DNA of 55,839 nucleotides, taken from positions 1 to 55,839 of the forward strand of contig JAJTID010000118.1 in assembly GCA_021300155.1 (NCBI GenBank), given 5' to 3'. Origin of the DNA: Pirellula sp. (GTDB lineage: Bacteria > Planctomycetota > Planctomycetia > Pirellulales > Pirellulaceae). The notes beneath the pieces are model-generated. The model worked only from the letters and a program-made list of their open reading frames with translations. It did no database searches and had not been told where the DNA came from. Of the stretch, positions 17,352 to 27,399 are shown piece after piece. How positions within the stretch are numbered: position 1 is the stretch's first letter; each line of letters opens with the position of its first letter. The translations under genes and the position numbers were made by a program.

Positions 17352-19604
17352 TCACCTTAATGAGGCAAACGCGGTCTGAAGTTCGCGTCCGCCAGCCACG
17401 ATGACTTCGTCCCCAACGCTAATGCCGCTAGTCACTTCGACCAGTTCTCCGTCTGAGCGGCCCGTTACCACACGGCGACGGTCGATATAGTCGTTCGCTT
17501 TTTGAACAAACACAAAAGAATGCAACCCGTCCCGAAGTATTGCGGCCGCCGGGACGGTCAATGCGGATTCTCCTTCGCGCACCTTCAAGTCAATCGACAA
17601 CTGCATTCCATCTCGAAAGAGAACGCCCGGCGGAAGTTTATTTGGCACCAAATAGACTCTCTGCATTCGAGTAACTTCGTCTACCGTCGGACCAAGCCGT
17701 GAGACAGTCACTGGAAATGCGACACTCGCATCGGAAAGTAGATATGCCTTTCCCTGCTTGCTCTCGGTCAATTGATACATCTCGGGTACAGGTATCATTG
17801 CTTCGATCCAGAAGGTTTCTGTATTCTGAATCTCTGCTAGCATCTCATTGGCCGCGAGGGTCTTTCCTAACATCCCACTCCAACGTACAAGATTACCGTC
17901 GATCGCAGCGCGGATCGGTAACAAATGCATGATCTTTCTATCTCTGACAATCTTTGCAAGTTCATCATCCGAAAGCCCTATAGAACTCAATTGACGACGC
18001 AAACTATCGGCTCGTTTCTCTAACTCTTCGGCTTTGGCTAACGTCTCAATGCGTAGTCGGCGTGAAACCGACTCGCCGCCGATCGATTCGAGACGAACCG
18101 AACGAGCACGAAACAATGCTGCATCCAAACTGCTCTTGAGCAAGTCAAGCTGCAGCGATTGAAACTCGGGAGCGGCAATCTCCATGAGCAACTCCCCTTT
18201 ACGAATCGGTCGTCCTGGGCTCAAGGAATGCGACATGATGGTGCCTGGCACTTGCGATGTGATCACCGAGCGATTCTCTGGCGGCAATGTTACCGATCCC
18301 GCGACCCTCAACGCATTTGCAATGGGACGATTCGTTGCTGTACTCGTCCGAATGCCCAATCGACTACGGTCGCGTTCACTCAGTTTGAGAACTTCCAAAA
18401 AGAACAGACTCGAGAGTTGGTGTCCACCTTTCACAACGACGCTATCGCCGGGATAAACATCTCCCTGCAAAATTTCGATGAGTTTTTCCGGCGGTTTGCT
18501 CGAGCTCAAAGAATGTTTGTCAGACAACTTCAGATTCGAAATCAACGTTTTTTTGCCGAGTTGTACGATTCGCTTTCTATACTCTGCCGATTTTTTGGTG
18601 GAAGCTCGTTCTACAAACACGTAGTTCTGTAAACCATCGCTGTAAACGGAACCGATCGGAACGCAGAGACGTTCTTTCGTACGAGAAATTTGGATGCGTG
18701 CAGCGCCCACTTGTCCGGGAAGAATATCAGGATTCGAGGTCGTCATCCATGCCCAGCAAACTTGCGTCTTTGGCTCGAGCGCGAGATCAATACGATCGAT
18801 CGTGCCATGGATCGTTAAGTCTCTCTCGGGAAAGGACAGTTCAACACTCTGCCCGATCGCAACCTTTTGAATATCCTTTTCCAAGAGTTGAAGCCGCACC
18901 CAAACTTGATCGTTATTGACGATATCGTAAAGGTGTTCGAACGCTTCCATAAACTTTCCTTCCGAGAGGTCGGAATGGATGATCTTTCCTGCGATGGGTG
19001 AGCGAATCGCGTGAGCAAACGAACCTTGCCCCAACTGTTCAAGCTCCCTCGGGCCCATTCCTAAAGTACTCGCTCGAATACGGATCATCTCCAAGCTGAT
19101 CTCGCTTTGCTGAAACGCGTTTTCCGCTTCCAGGATTCGCTGCATTGGAATGGCACCCACTTGGGCCGACGGGCGAGCAAGCTCCAGCAGTTGCTTGTTG
19201 AGTTCGACGTCTTGCTTTGCCTGTAGATACTCCAACCGGAGGATCTCCAACTCGCGGCTATTCAGGGTTGCAACGATCTGATTCTGCGAAACTGTGTCAC
19301 CTGCACGAACAAACAACTGTGTGATACGACCCGATATCTGTGCAGACCCGATCGCTTTGGCTTGCCATGGTGCAACCGTTTCAGCATAAGCAAAGAGGGT
19401 AGACGCGACCTCACCGACGACGACCTCTGAGGTTGCCAACCCGATCGTATCGCGAGCCTGACTCGACAACGATACATTTCCTGTGACCGTGTCGACAAGA
19501 ACACCATTGGTGGGCAAAGGTTGATGACCTTCGTGGCACAGTGCGATGTTTGTTAGCAAGACAGCACAGCATATAACGCCAATCAACCTGCCGTTCAATT
19601 GCAT
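17352..19604 (-). CDS. Double-length RND periplasmic adaptor (two membrane-fusion protein modules in tandem)
   Basis: A membrane-fusion protein links an RND pump to its outer-membrane channel. Usual length is about 400 aa; this one has 750. The chain contains two full modules. Module 1 (about residues 40-400) has the lipoyl-like GRITQLFVRAGDTVS, a coiled coil, RSPIAGKI, and ends GDVYPGDSVVVKGGHQL. Module 2 (about 420-750) has SQVPGTIMSHSLSPGRPIR, a coiled coil, and ends SGISVGDEVIVAGGREL. A signal peptide precedes CHEGHQ, a possible metal-binding His patch. The ATG at 19604 starts the signal peptide; a GTG at 19631 overlapping the previous stop codon is the alternative. It is directly upstream of the pump gene. 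Confidence 0.9.
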   Translation of the reverse strand: MQLNGRLIGVICCAVLLTNIALCHEGHQPLPTNGVLVDTVTGNVSLSSQARDTIGLATSEVVVGEVASTLFAYAETVAPWQAKAIGSAQISGRITQLFVRAGDTVSQNQIVATLNSRELEILRLEYLQAKQDVELNKQLLELARPSAQVGAIPMQRILEAENAFQQSEISLEMIRIRASTLGMGPRELEQLGQGSFAHAIRSPIAGKIIHSDLSEGKFMEAFEHLYDIVNNDQVWVRLQLLEKDIQKVAIGQSVELSFPERDLTIHGTIDRIDLALEPKTQVCWAWMTTSNPDILPGQVGAARIQISRTKERLCVPIGSVYSDGLQNYVFVERASTKKSAEYRKRIVQLGKKTLISNLKLSDKHSLSSSKPPEKLIEILQGDVYPGDSVVVKGGHQLSSLFFLEVLKLSERDRSRLGIRTSTATNRPIANALRVAGSVTLPPENRSVITSQVPGTIMSHSLSPGRPIRKGELLMEIAAPEFQSLQLDLLKSSLDAALFRARSVRLESIGGESVSRRLRIETLAKAEELEKRADSLRRQLSSIGLSDDELAKIVRDRKIMHLLPIRAAIDGNLVRWSGMLGKTLAANEMLAEIQNTETFWIEAMIPVPEMYQLTESKQGKAYLLSDASVAFPVTVSRLGPTVDEVTRMQRVYLVPNKLPPGVLFRDGMQLSIDLKVREGESALTVPAAAILRDGLHSFVFVQKANDYIDRRRVVTGRSDGELVEVTSGISVGDEVIVAGGRELQTAFASLR

Positions 19605-19630
19605 CGATTCAGCTTCACTTGCTTGCTTCA

Positions 19631-20524
19631 CTATTTCTTGGTGAAGGAATCAGGGGTTGGCAACGGTTCGGTGGAAGTCTTCGCCATCTTCACAAACTCG
19701 TCGACGCAGGGTGGGCAACAGAATTCATACGACTTTCCATCGATTACCCACGTAAATTTTGGATTCGCTTTGGTCTCGGTAATTGGGCAGATGCGATCTC
19801 CAGCTTTTGGATTCATGTCGTGAGCAGACTTGATCCCCTTGAATTTTTGTGATGCCGTCAGCTTTCCATTGGCATCAATATCTGCAGAGGTGTAGCGACC
19901 ACTCGGAGTCAGATACAATTCTTGCTCTTCACCCTCTGCAATCTTGTCGGGCATTTCGGTCGAGTCGCCATGCGATTGTGAAGCCGTCTGGAACCCAAGC
20001 CGAAAGCGTTCGCCCGCGATCCGAATGTTCGGGACCGTAATGTCCAGAGCTTGACCGACGAGTTCTTTGGGAAGCTTGCCTACGAACAAAGATGTTTTGT
20101 TTTCGCTATCGCCTTCTTGAGGTTGTGGTTCGAAGTCGATGCTCTTCGAATCGACATCACCATCCGCTTTGGCAAAGCCTTTGAGCGTCTGTCGTTCTAT
20201 GTCGATGACGCGTGTTTCATCCTTCCCTAAAGTGTAGAGTCGAACCACGCCTTCCGAATCGACAACTGCCTCGATGTGATAGCTGTCACTACCGAGGGAA
20301 ACCATGATTCCACCATGCGCACCTGCTCGGTGTCCATGGTCGGATTCGGACTCCGATTTTCCGACCGATTTCGTATTCTCTGTTTCGTTGGACGGATTGG
20401 CGACCATTGACGGTTTGTCGCGAGATGCCGAATTGCATCCTATTGTTGTGAAAATTGCAATCGCAATGCCCAGCAACAAGAAACGTGTTCGCGAAATTTT
20501 TGTTTTCATCGTTTTCACTTTCAT
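19631..20524 (-). CDS. Lipoprotein with a C-terminal Cys-rich (TRASH/YHS-like) metal-binding domain
   Basis: 297 aa. The N-terminus is a lipoprotein signal ending IFTTIGCNS (lipobox Cys near residue 30), then a polar, acidic linker with HGHRAGAHGG, a possible metal-binding stretch. The middle is predicted beta-rich and unrecognised. The C-terminus, RICPITETKANPKFTW then YEFCCPPCVDEF, matches the TRASH/YHS pattern of heavy-metal sensing or carrying domains. It ends at the adaptor gene and belongs to the leftward efflux operon. A periplasmic metal-capture role is inferred. The second Met (MKTKIS, residue 6) is an alternative start. Confidence 0.85.
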   Translation of the reverse strand: MKVKTMKTKISRTRFLLLGIAIAIFTTIGCNSASRDKPSMVANPSNETENTKSVGKSESESDHGHRAGAHGGIMVSLGSDSYHIEAVVDSEGVVRLYTLGKDETRVIDIERQTLKGFAKADGDVDSKSIDFEPQPQEGDSENKTSLFVGKLPKELVGQALDITVPNIRIAGERFRLGFQTASQSHGDSTEMPDKIAEGEEQELYLTPSGRYTSADIDANGKLTASQKFKGIKSAHDMNPKAGDRICPITETKANPKFTWVIDGKSYEFCCPPCVDEFVKMAKTSTEPLPTPDSFTKK

Positions 20525-20565
20525 CCGTTGATGATGGCGAGGAAACTATACCGGAAGCGAAGTCG

Positions 20566-21048
20566 TTACTTCTTCAGGGAGGCTTCGTAAAGATCGTCAA
20601 GTTTGCTGAGGTACTTTTCCGGTGAAGAGGTCATCTTTTTGACACAGGGTGGGCAGCAAACATAAACGAAATGACCCGCAATGATACCATGCTTCGATTT
20701 CTCGGAGATTTCGTTATCGGTCATGACCAAGCATTGCGATTGGGCTTTCGCAAAGTTGCTTCGAATTTTCTGAAGGTACTTCGCATCGGGTTTTGCTTGA
20801 AGGCAGTCCTTGCAGCAGACATAGAGCACCTCCTTGGTTTCTGAATCGGTCCATTTGACGGGACTGGTTTTGCCTGCCGATTTACCTGTTAGAGATTTTC
20901 CCGAGACTGGACAAATTTCTTGGACTGCAATTCGCAATCGTTCTCGCCGTTCTTCGGTCGACTCTTTCCGAGTCTCGCTGGCAAATGAAAATCCAACAAA
21001 CGCTATGGTAGCTATCCATCCAGAAATCTTGGCTATTCGACAAATCAT
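20566..21048 (-). CDS. Exported protein with two TRASH/YHS-like Cys motifs
   Basis: 160 aa from the ATG at 21048, which opens a signal peptide (MICRIAKISGWIATIAFVGFSFAS); the frame is open further upstream but that sequence is not signal-like. Two similar halves each hold a pair of Cys clusters: ICPVSGKSL...LYVCCKDCL and CLVMTDNEI...VYVCCPPCVKKM. The CC-x-x-C pattern is the same as in the neighbouring lipoprotein. Probably a periplasmic metal-binding component of the efflux operon, of which it is the first gene. Function inferred from motif and neighbours. Confidence 0.83.
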   Translation of the reverse strand: MICRIAKISGWIATIAFVGFSFASETRKESTEERRERLRIAVQEICPVSGKSLTGKSAGKTSPVKWTDSETKEVLYVCCKDCLQAKPDAKYLQKIRSNFAKAQSQCLVMTDNEISEKSKHGIIAGHFVYVCCPPCVKKMTSSPEKYLSKLDDLYEASLKK

Positions 21049-21187
21049 TTTGAGCTCTTTCGTCGCTAAAACGATATATATTTTCTCAGACGGCACCGTT
21101 TTAATGGTATCAAGGTCGTCACTGCATGACCATTGTATTTGCGCTGTTTTTTCCCCAACCGGCAGGGTATCAGCGGTCGCTTTCATC

Positions 21188-21256
21188 CCAACCCGAAGCG
21201 TGAGAGCGTGAGCGAGGGATTCACCGTCCCTCGCTCACGCTCTCGCTCTTCGGATA
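21188..21256. repeat. Long palindrome between the two efflux operons
   Basis: A perfect 18-bp inverted repeat, left arm 21202-21219 (GAGAGCGTGAGCGAGGGA) and right arm 21227-21244, with a 7-nt loop, preceded by CCAACCCGAAGCGT. It lies in the divergent gap 21049-21358. It looks like a dispersed planctomycete REP-like element more than an operator: the block CAACCCGAAGCGT recurs, reversed, at about 44132-44147. As RNA it would form a very stable hairpin. TTGACA boxes at 21304 and 21313 could belong to the rightward promoter. Confidence 0.7.
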
Positions 21257-21358
21257 TTCTCAGGCTCTCCAGCCGACCTGTGCAGATGCAACGCTAGCAC
21301 GTTTTGACAGGGTTGACACGGAACAAACTAGGTAATAGTCTTGATCCACGGGAGAAAA

Positions 21359-21817
21359 ATGGTGGTATCACGAATCTTATGCTTACTCATGTGCTGCCAA
21401 GTGCTGGCCTGTCCAGCCCTTTGTGTGGCAAAGCGCACCTTGGTTTCGACGGTTTCGTTAATCTCCGTTTTTACTACCGCTTCTCGTTCGACAGTTGAGA
21501 TTTTGCCAACCAATGTCATCGCGAGTTGTCATTGTTGCCATGAGGAGCAATCGCACAACAACGAATCGAATGAATCACCCCGCCCCCAAAGTCCCGACGA
21601 CTGTTCCGAATGCCCCAACTGTTTTTGTGCGGGCTCCTGGGTGTTGGTCAAAGATTTAGCAAGCGCGATCGAGTTTACGCTTGCGACGAATTCCGTTGCC
21701 TTCCTTGCAAAGCCGAGCTTTGTACCACCAAGTCTTGATTCCTACGAATCGACAGAATCTTTTGGGCCTCTCTACGGTCGAAACTTGCTGCGCCGATATT
21801 GCGTCTATCTTCTCTGA
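21359..21817 (+). CDS. Exported Cys-rich protein of unknown function
   Basis: About 152 aa. The ATG at 21359 has GGGAG 5 nt upstream and begins a hydrophobic, Cys-containing leader ([17 protein letters not shown]). The central part has clustered Cys and His: [13 protein letters not shown] and [13 protein letters not shown], a likely metal-binding surface. The rest is not recognised. It is the first gene of the rightward ABC efflux operon, 131 nt before the FtsX-like gene. A metal-handling role is inferred from the motifs and the neighbours. Confidence 0.75.
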   Translation: MVVSRILCLLMCCQVLACPALCVAKRTLVSTVSLISVFTTASRSTVEILPTNVIASCHCCHEEQSHNNESNESPRPQSPDDCSECPNCFCAGSWVLVKDLASAIEFTLATNSVAFLAKPSFVPPSLDSYESTESFGPLYGRNLLRRYCVYLL

Positions 21818-21948
21818 GCTCGGGTTCGTGCTCCGACTGTCCAGCTCTTATTCGCAGTCCTAGGGATGATGGCTTTTGCGTAAATGCATTCGCCGTTGAC
21901 AGCATATTCATCCCAACCCGACTTCACCTCACGGAAACTTTGTTGACG

Positions 21949-23100
21949 ATGCTGCTCCCCTGGGATTATGGAGTTCGAAATCTTGCTCGACGTCCGATAC
22001 GAACGTTGTTGACGTTCGTTGCATTGTTCATTGTCGTACTCCTCGTCTTGGTGGTGATCGGATTTGTTCGAGGGCTTGAACGCTCGCTGGCCCGCAGTGG
22101 TGATCCAGACGTTGCTTTGGTTTACGCCGTCAACTCCGAAGAGAACATTGAGAGTTCGTCGATTAACGCGAACGTTCCCGCACTCATCACGGCAAGTGTC
22201 GAAGGGGCTTGGCGACGTTACCAAGTCGTCCATGTTTCGCCGGAGATGTACCTGGGAACTCGCGTCATTGCTGGTGGACAAATCAATGGACTTGGGTTGG
22301 TAAGAGGAGTAACACGAACAGCTCCGTTGGTTCGAAAAGACATTCGCATCATCGACGGCGATTGGCCAAGTAAAGGTGAGGTCATGCTCGGACGTTTGGT
22401 AGCTTCTAAATTGGGAACATCCGAATTGAGCCTCGCGGTTGGACAGTCGATAAACTTTGAAGGCCGCAGTTGGCGTATCAGCGGTCGCTTCGTAGCGCAA
22501 GGCTCCGCGTTTGAATCTGAAATTTGGTGCGGCTTAGAAGATTTTCAAACTGCGACCAAGCGACAAGACATAAGCCTCGTTGCATTGCGACTGTCCCCAT
22601 CTTCGATCGGTCTGCTCCAACTCTTCTGTAAACAACGAACCGATTTGGAGCTTCGTGCGATTGCAGAAACGGCTTACTACGCGGCACTGCAAAAGCATTA
22701 TGGACCGGTCCGAATCTTGGCGTGGTTTATCGTGGCTTTGGTCGCAAGCTCGGGAGTGTTTGCTGGGATGAACATGATGTACGGAGCTGTCGCAGGGCGT
22801 GTCCGAGAATTTGCAACGCTCCAAGCTATCGGTTATCGACGTCGATCCATTCTTGTCAGTCTCATCCAGGAAGGCTTGGTGCTCGCCGCAGGAGCTTCCG
22901 TGCTCGCATCTGCAATAAGCCTGTGGATGATTCATGGTATGGCGATCCGATTTACGATGGGTGCATTCGCACTCGTCGTTGATGAGTTTGCAATTCTAAT
23001 CGCGTGCGCGGTTGGAGTTTCTATTGGCTGCTTCGGTACGATACCGCCCGCGATCAAGGCACTTCGAGCGGACGTCGCCGCCAGCCTGAAGGCCATTTAA
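21949..23100 (+). CDS. ABC transporter permease, FtsX/MacB type
   Basis: About 383 aa with the FtsX-like layout: N-terminal membrane helix ([26 protein letters not shown]), a large periplasmic domain (about residues 50-250), then three C-terminal helices, with [20 protein letters not shown] between, the typical coupling segment. The ATG at 21949 ([15 protein letters not shown]) is chosen because the family starts there; the open frame further upstream overlaps the Cys-rich gene's end and is not family-like. Transports an unknown substrate with the ATPase encoded at 25282. Confidence 0.9.
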   Translation: MLLPWDYGVRNLARRPIRTLLTFVALFIVVLLVLVVIGFVRGLERSLARSGDPDVALVYAVNSEENIESSSINANVPALITASVEGAWRRYQVVHVSPEMYLGTRVIAGGQINGLGLVRGVTRTAPLVRKDIRIIDGDWPSKGEVMLGRLVASKLGTSELSLAVGQSINFEGRSWRISGRFVAQGSAFESEIWCGLEDFQTATKRQDISLVALRLSPSSIGLLQLFCKQRTDLELRAIAETAYYAALQKHYGPVRILAWFIVALVASSGVFAGMNMMYGAVAGRVREFATLQAIGYRRRSILVSLIQEGLVLAAGASVLASAISLWMIHGMAIRFTMGAFALVVDEFAILIACAVGVSIGCFGTIPPAIKALRADVAASLKAI

Positions 23101-23176
23101 TCACACTGTCGCGTCTATTCGAGATGCGAAATGAATGTACGAAAAACCCTTTAATAGTGTTACTCCGAGGAAGATC

Positions 23177-23689
23177 ATGAAAAGTATCAATTCATTGGTT
23201 CTGTTTTGCCTTCTGTTCGCACCTGTTGGTTGTTCATCCACGAACGATACAACAGCGAATAACAACGATGCAAAAGCATCGCAATACGTTTTAACCAATG
23301 AGCCAACCGGTGCGATCCCCGTCGGCGATGCGCGAAAGCAAGTGAAAAGTGAGGATGAAGTAACCCTCGTTGGGTTGATCGGTGGATCACCAGAGCCTTT
23401 CGTCGATGGCATTGCGGCCTTCACGATCGTCGATGCCAAAGTCCCATACTGTGCGGCGGACGAAAATTGCCCGACACCTTGGGATTATTGCTGCCAACAA
23501 GATGCCGTGAAAGAGAACATCGCAACGGTGCAAGTCGTTGATGATAATGGCAAACCGGTCATGGCTGATGCTCGCAAACTACTCCATCTCAAAGAGCTGA
23601 CGACGGTAACGGTTCAAGGCAAGGCGAAACGCGATGAACAAGGCAATCTGGTTGTTCACGCAACGAAGTTGTTTGTGAATGCTCACTAA
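23177..23689 (+). CDS. Small lipoprotein with a conserved Cys pattern
   Basis: 170 aa from the ATG at 23177, which has AGGAAG upstream. A lipoprotein signal ends LLFAPVGCSS. The mature part contains VTLVGLIGGSPEPFVDGIAAFTIVD and YCAADENCPTPWDYCC, with four or five Cys, then a beta-rich end that looks like a small barrel (OB-like). I do not know the family. It is placed between permease and adaptor genes of the ABC operon, so a substrate-binding or assembly role is plausible. Confidence 0.8.
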   Translation: MKSINSLVLFCLLFAPVGCSSTNDTTANNNDAKASQYVLTNEPTGAIPVGDARKQVKSEDEVTLVGLIGGSPEPFVDGIAAFTIVDAKVPYCAADENCPTPWDYCCQQDAVKENIATVQVVDDNGKPVMADARKLLHLKELTTVTVQGKAKRDEQGNLVVHATKLFVNAH

Positions 23690-23704
23690 CAACGGAACCA
23701 TAGC

Positions 23705-25285
23705 ATGACCAACGGTACATCGCAGTTGGACCTGACTGGTTTGCAACGAACCAGCACATCAGCGTCGGCATCATCGACGCCATCATCGACTCGGAGGCCG
23801 ATCCGAAAGCGGTTGCTCACACGCGTCGTGATCCCGGTTGCAATCCTTGGCGGATTCGTCAGTTTACTCTTGGTAACTGCAGGATTGCAGTGGATGCCAC
23901 GTCAAAATATAACCGTCCTACCCGTTTTAGTCGACGATTCCCAAACGGCGCCGTCCGATGTCCCTCTCTTCCAAGCGGCGGGATGGGTGGAGCCGCGGCC
24001 GCAATCAGTCGCTATTGCTGCGCTGGCGGCTGGCGTTATCGACGAACTATTGGTAGTGGATGGACAAATGGTCGAGCGAGATGAACCGGTCGCGAGATTG
24101 TTTACAAAAGATGCAGAACTAGCCGCACGTCAATCGAAAGCCAATCTTGCGCTGCGGCAAAGTGAGTTAGAACGTTGCCATGCGGAACTGCGAGCCGCCA
24201 TGGCACAGCATGCGAAACCTGTCCATTTGGAAGTCATCCTCTCGGATGCCAAAGGACTTTTGGCGAAAGCAAGAACGGAGCTCGCGAGTCTCCCTTTTCT
24301 AATCGATGCTGCGCGATCGAAAGAGACGTTTGCCAAACAGAACCTAATGGGCAAGCAAGCAGCAAGAGAAGCAATCGTTGGTAGAATCGTTCAACAAGCA
24401 GAGAGTGAACATGGTTCAGCAAAAGCAACGCTCGACGAACTTCTTCAGCGTCAACCTTTTCTTCAAAAAGAAGTGGATGCACTCGAAAGTAAAGTTGCTG
24501 GTATCCAAACGCAACTCGAACTACTGATCGACGAGAAACGACAACTCGAAGAGGCACGCGCCAAGGTGCAGTCAGCCGCCGCCATTGTCGAGGAAGCCCA
24601 AATACAAGTGGAGCAAGCGGAATTGAACTTAAGCCGCATGTTGGTCACAGCTCCGATTCGTGGACGCATCCTTCGCGTGGCTGTGTCGCGAGGTGCGCGT
24701 GTCATGGGACTGGAGGCGCATGCTGGCCAAAGCACCAGTACGGTCGCGCTCCTGTATGACCCGGAGAAACTTCAAGTTCGCGCGGATGTGCGGCTCGAAG
24801 ATGTTCCCAAAATTCGGAACGGACAACGTGTAGAGATCCAGACAGCCTCCGCCACGGAGGCGATTCAAGGGCGGGTCTTGCAAGCGACCAGCAGTGCTAA
24901 CATCCAGAAGAATACACTCGAAGTTAAAGTGGAATTGATCGATCCTCCACCTAGCATTACGCCGGAGATGTTAGTGACTGCGACTTTTTTCTCTCCAGAG
25001 AATCCAGAGGTTGCATCACAATCCAAGTCGACGTTGCGGATTCTGGTCCCAAAGCTATTGGTCGACACCACGGATGCGGGGGCATTCATATGGACAGTTG
25101 ATGAGCATCAATGTGCGACCCGTAAAGCAGTGGTGCTGGGCAAACAAACGTCGAGCGAATTGACTGAGGTGATCAGCGGATTGAATCCGACAGACAAATT
25201 GATCGTCCAAGGTCGTGAGACGATCACTGAGGGATCCAGATTGAGGATCATTGGTGAAGATCAAAATCTAGGAATCGGACGATGA
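23705..25285 (+). CDS. HlyD/MacA-like membrane-fusion protein of the ABC efflux operon
   Basis: 526 aa. A cytoplasmic Ser/Thr-rich N-terminus is followed by one membrane helix ([20 protein letters not shown], about residues 44-63) and a periplasmic adaptor: [22 protein letters not shown], a long coiled-coil hairpin (about residues 135-310), the return half-lipoyl [17 protein letters not shown], and a C-terminal beta domain. Longer than MacA because of the extended coiled coil. Its stop codon overlaps the ATPase start (ATGA), so the two are translationally coupled. Confidence 0.9.
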   Translation: MTNGTSQLDLTGLQRTSTSASASSTPSSTRRPIRKRLLTRVVIPVAILGGFVSLLLVTAGLQWMPRQNITVLPVLVDDSQTAPSDVPLFQAAGWVEPRPQSVAIAALAAGVIDELLVVDGQMVERDEPVARLFTKDAELAARQSKANLALRQSELERCHAELRAAMAQHAKPVHLEVILSDAKGLLAKARTELASLPFLIDAARSKETFAKQNLMGKQAAREAIVGRIVQQAESEHGSAKATLDELLQRQPFLQKEVDALESKVAGIQTQLELLIDEKRQLEEARAKVQSAAAIVEEAQIQVEQAELNLSRMLVTAPIRGRILRVAVSRGARVMGLEAHAGQSTSTVALLYDPEKLQVRADVRLEDVPKIRNGQRVEIQTASATEAIQGRVLQATSSANIQKNTLEVKVELIDPPPSITPEMLVTATFFSPENPEVASQSKSTLRILVPKLLVDTTDAGAFIWTVDEHQCATRKAVVLGKQTSSELTEVISGLNPTDKLIVQGRETITEGSRLRIIGEDQNLGIGR

Positions 25286-25980
25286 ACATAGTTGAACTGC
25301 GCGGTGTTACAAAAAGTTTTCGTAAAGGCGACGAGACGATTACTCCGTTGGACAACATCGATTTGGATATTCAGGAAGGCGAATTTGTATCGCTGATGGG
25401 TCCGAGCGGCACGGGAAAGAGTACGTTGCTGAACGTGGTTAGTGGAATCGATCGAGTGGATTCAGGGACCATCCGAATTCATGGCCAACAAATTGAAGGG
25501 ATGTCGCGTGGAAAGCTTGCAGACTGGCGCGCTGCGAATTTGGGCTACATCTTTCAAACGCACAATCTTATTCCCGTCCTGACAGCTTATGAGAACGTCG
25601 AGTTACCGACATTGCTATTGAAACTGTCCGCGAGTGAGCGTCGTTCTCGCGTCGAGCTCGCCTTAGAAGCGGTCGGACTAACCGATCGTGCAAATCACTA
25701 TCCGCGGCAACTCTCTGGTGGACAAGAGCAACGTGTGGGTCTTGCGAGATCGATTGTATGTCATCCGAAAGTGGTTGTCGCTGACGAACCTACCGGAAGT
25801 TTGGATGTGGAAACGAGCCTTTCCGTGCAATCGCTTCTCAAGCGGCTCAACAAAGAACTCAACATTACCTTACTGATGGTGACGCACGATACGCAAGTCG
25901 CCAGCATCGCAACCAGACGGTTATATTTGGACCGAGGCAAATTTGTCGAAGTCAACGAAACAGCGGTGTCGCATGTTTAA
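25282..25980 (+). CDS. ABC transporter ATPase, LolD/MacB type
   Basis: 232 aa. Walker [10 protein letters not shown] (about residues 40-48), signature LSGGQEQRV (about 140), Walker [13 protein letters not shown], and the switch His in MVTHD are all present. Sequence is typical of the exporter subfamily that pairs with FtsX-type permeases, with the adaptor upstream and permeases on both sides. The gene overlaps the adaptor stop by 4 nt and the following permease start by 8 nt. Confidence 0.95.
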   Translation: MNIVELRGVTKSFRKGDETITPLDNIDLDIQEGEFVSLMGPSGTGKSTLLNVVSGIDRVDSGTIRIHGQQIEGMSRGKLADWRAANLGYIFQTHNLIPVLTAYENVELPTLLLKLSASERRSRVELALEAVGLTDRANHYPRQLSGGQEQRVGLARSIVCHPKVVVADEPTGSLDVETSLSVQSLLKRLNKELNITLLMVTHDTQVASIATRRLYLDRGKFVEVNETAVSHV

Positions 25981-27106
25981 ATATGTGTTCAGGACATTGA
26001 CTCGACATCGCGCGCGATCGTTGCTGACTATTCTCGGGTCCTCTGTTGCGATCTTTGTCTTCTGCATCGTAGGATCGGTTCAAGAAGGGCTGAACCAACT
26101 TACGATGGGTGTCGATGCCGAACGGAGTTTGATCGTCTTTCAAGAAAATAGATTCTGCCCGGCAACAAGCCGACTGCCCGAAGACTACGCGAGCAAGATC
26201 CAAAAGATCCCGGGGGTCAAGGATGTCATGCCTATTCAAGTTTGGACCAACAACTGTCGAGCGAGTCTCGACGTCGTGGTCTTTCACGGCGCGAATCCAA
26301 AGAAGATTCAGACGATGCGCCCGATTCGATTGATCCGCGGAAGCTGGGGTCTGTTGGAGTCACAACATGACGGAGCGATCCTCGGTCGAAACATCTCGAT
26401 GCGCCGAGGATTGAAGGTCGGCGATCAATTTACGATTGGCGAAATATCAGTGAAGATCGTAGGAGTGTTTGAATCGGACGTGCCAGCGGAAGAGAATCTC
26501 ATCTACACAGGTTTATCGTTTCTGCAATACACACGAGGCAAAGAGTCGGCAGGATTGGTCACGCAACATGAGGTCTTGCTTCAGCCGAGTGCGGATGCGG
26601 ATCGTGTCGCCGCCGATATCGATGCCGCATTGCGAGCGGGCGCAGTCGCTACCAAGACACGCCGCAAAGGAGCGTTTCAAGCAAGCACACTCACCGATTT
26701 GGTTGATTTGATTGGGTTTGCGCATTGGTTGGGATATGCATGTGTTGCGTTGGTTCTATCCTTGGTCGCGACAACAACGATTATGTCCGTTCAAGATCGG
26801 ATGAAAGAGTATGCTGTTTTGCAGACGATCGGCGTCCGACCGATGCACACGATGCGATTGGTGTTAGCCGAAAGCACCATGCTTTGTTTGCTCGGAGGAG
26901 TTGCAGGGTCAATCGTTGCATTGCTCGTCCTCTATTTTGGAAGATTCGCCATCGGAGCGGAGGGAGCAACGATCGCCTTTCAACCCTCGTTGCAATTAGT
27001 CCTCTTGAGCATCGCCATGTCTCTGATCGTCGGTTTAGTTGCAGGTCTGCCTCCAGCATTCCAAACGGCGAGGATGTCAATCGTCAACGAACTCAAGTCA
27101 GCGTAG
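25973..27106 (+). CDS. ABC transporter permease, FtsX/MacB type (second)
   Basis: 377 aa from the ATG at 25973, inside the end of the ATPase gene. N-terminal helix after [23 protein letters not shown], a periplasmic domain, then three C-terminal helices with [22 protein letters not shown] between them. It is homologous in design to the permease at 21949, so the transporter may be a heterodimer of the two with the one ATPase. Substrate unknown. Confidence 0.92.
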   Translation: MFKYVFRTLTRHRARSLLTILGSSVAIFVFCIVGSVQEGLNQLTMGVDAERSLIVFQENRFCPATSRLPEDYASKIQKIPGVKDVMPIQVWTNNCRASLDVVVFHGANPKKIQTMRPIRLIRGSWGLLESQHDGAILGRNISMRRGLKVGDQFTIGEISVKIVGVFESDVPAEENLIYTGLSFLQYTRGKESAGLVTQHEVLLQPSADADRVAADIDAALRAGAVATKTRRKGAFQASTLTDLVDLIGFAHWLGYACVALVLSLVATTTIMSVQDRMKEYAVLQTIGVRPMHTMRLVLAESTMLCLLGGVAGSIVALLVLYFGRFAIGAEGATIAFQPSLQLVLLSIAMSLIVGLVAGLPPAFQTARMSIVNELKSA

Positions 27107-27160
27107 AAGATGTAAACGTGGGTATGTTTACTGATCGGCGGAAACGGACGAAATCAGAAA

Positions 27161-27355
27161 TTAACGGGCTGACCGCATCATCAATCCAACGGCGATATAC
27201 ATCAAAACGATTGTTGCCAGAAATAAAAGCAATGCCGACGGAGGATAGCATCCTTTCTTTTCGGAGTTATCGTTTACTTTGTCTCCCGTCCGAGGCGACT
27301 CATACGGATTAAAGTGTGAATCATTCGTCAACGCAGCACGCAACGCATCAAACAA
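27161..27355 (-). CDS. Small membrane protein with planctomycete NPYESP motif
   Basis: 64 aa. The sequence NPYESP near residue 17 is a hallmark seen in many short planctomycete membrane proteins; one hydrophobic helix follows (SALLLFLATIVLMYIAVGLMM), then a short basic end. It is probably the last gene of the leftward dapL operon, 44 nt after the DUF4404 gene. Function unknown. Confidence 0.7.
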   Translation of the reverse strand: MFDALRAALTNDSHFNPYESPRTGDKVNDNSEKKGCYPPSALLLFLATIVLMYIAVGLMMRSAR

Positions 27356-27399
27356 CCATTGAGACTCGAAGTAGCCTGGGGCAAAGGGCTAAATACTGA

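Noticed and set aside
21202-21244. The 18-bp palindrome as a CRISPR remnant, since its GAGCG/CGCTC letters resemble the array repeat
   Set aside because: No GATTGAAAC handle, single copy in place, and different arms; a REP-like element fits better.
21202-21244. The same palindrome as a metal-regulator operator
   Set aside because: Arms are longer than MerR or CsoR operators and share a block with the intergenic element at 44 kb; no regulator gene nearby.
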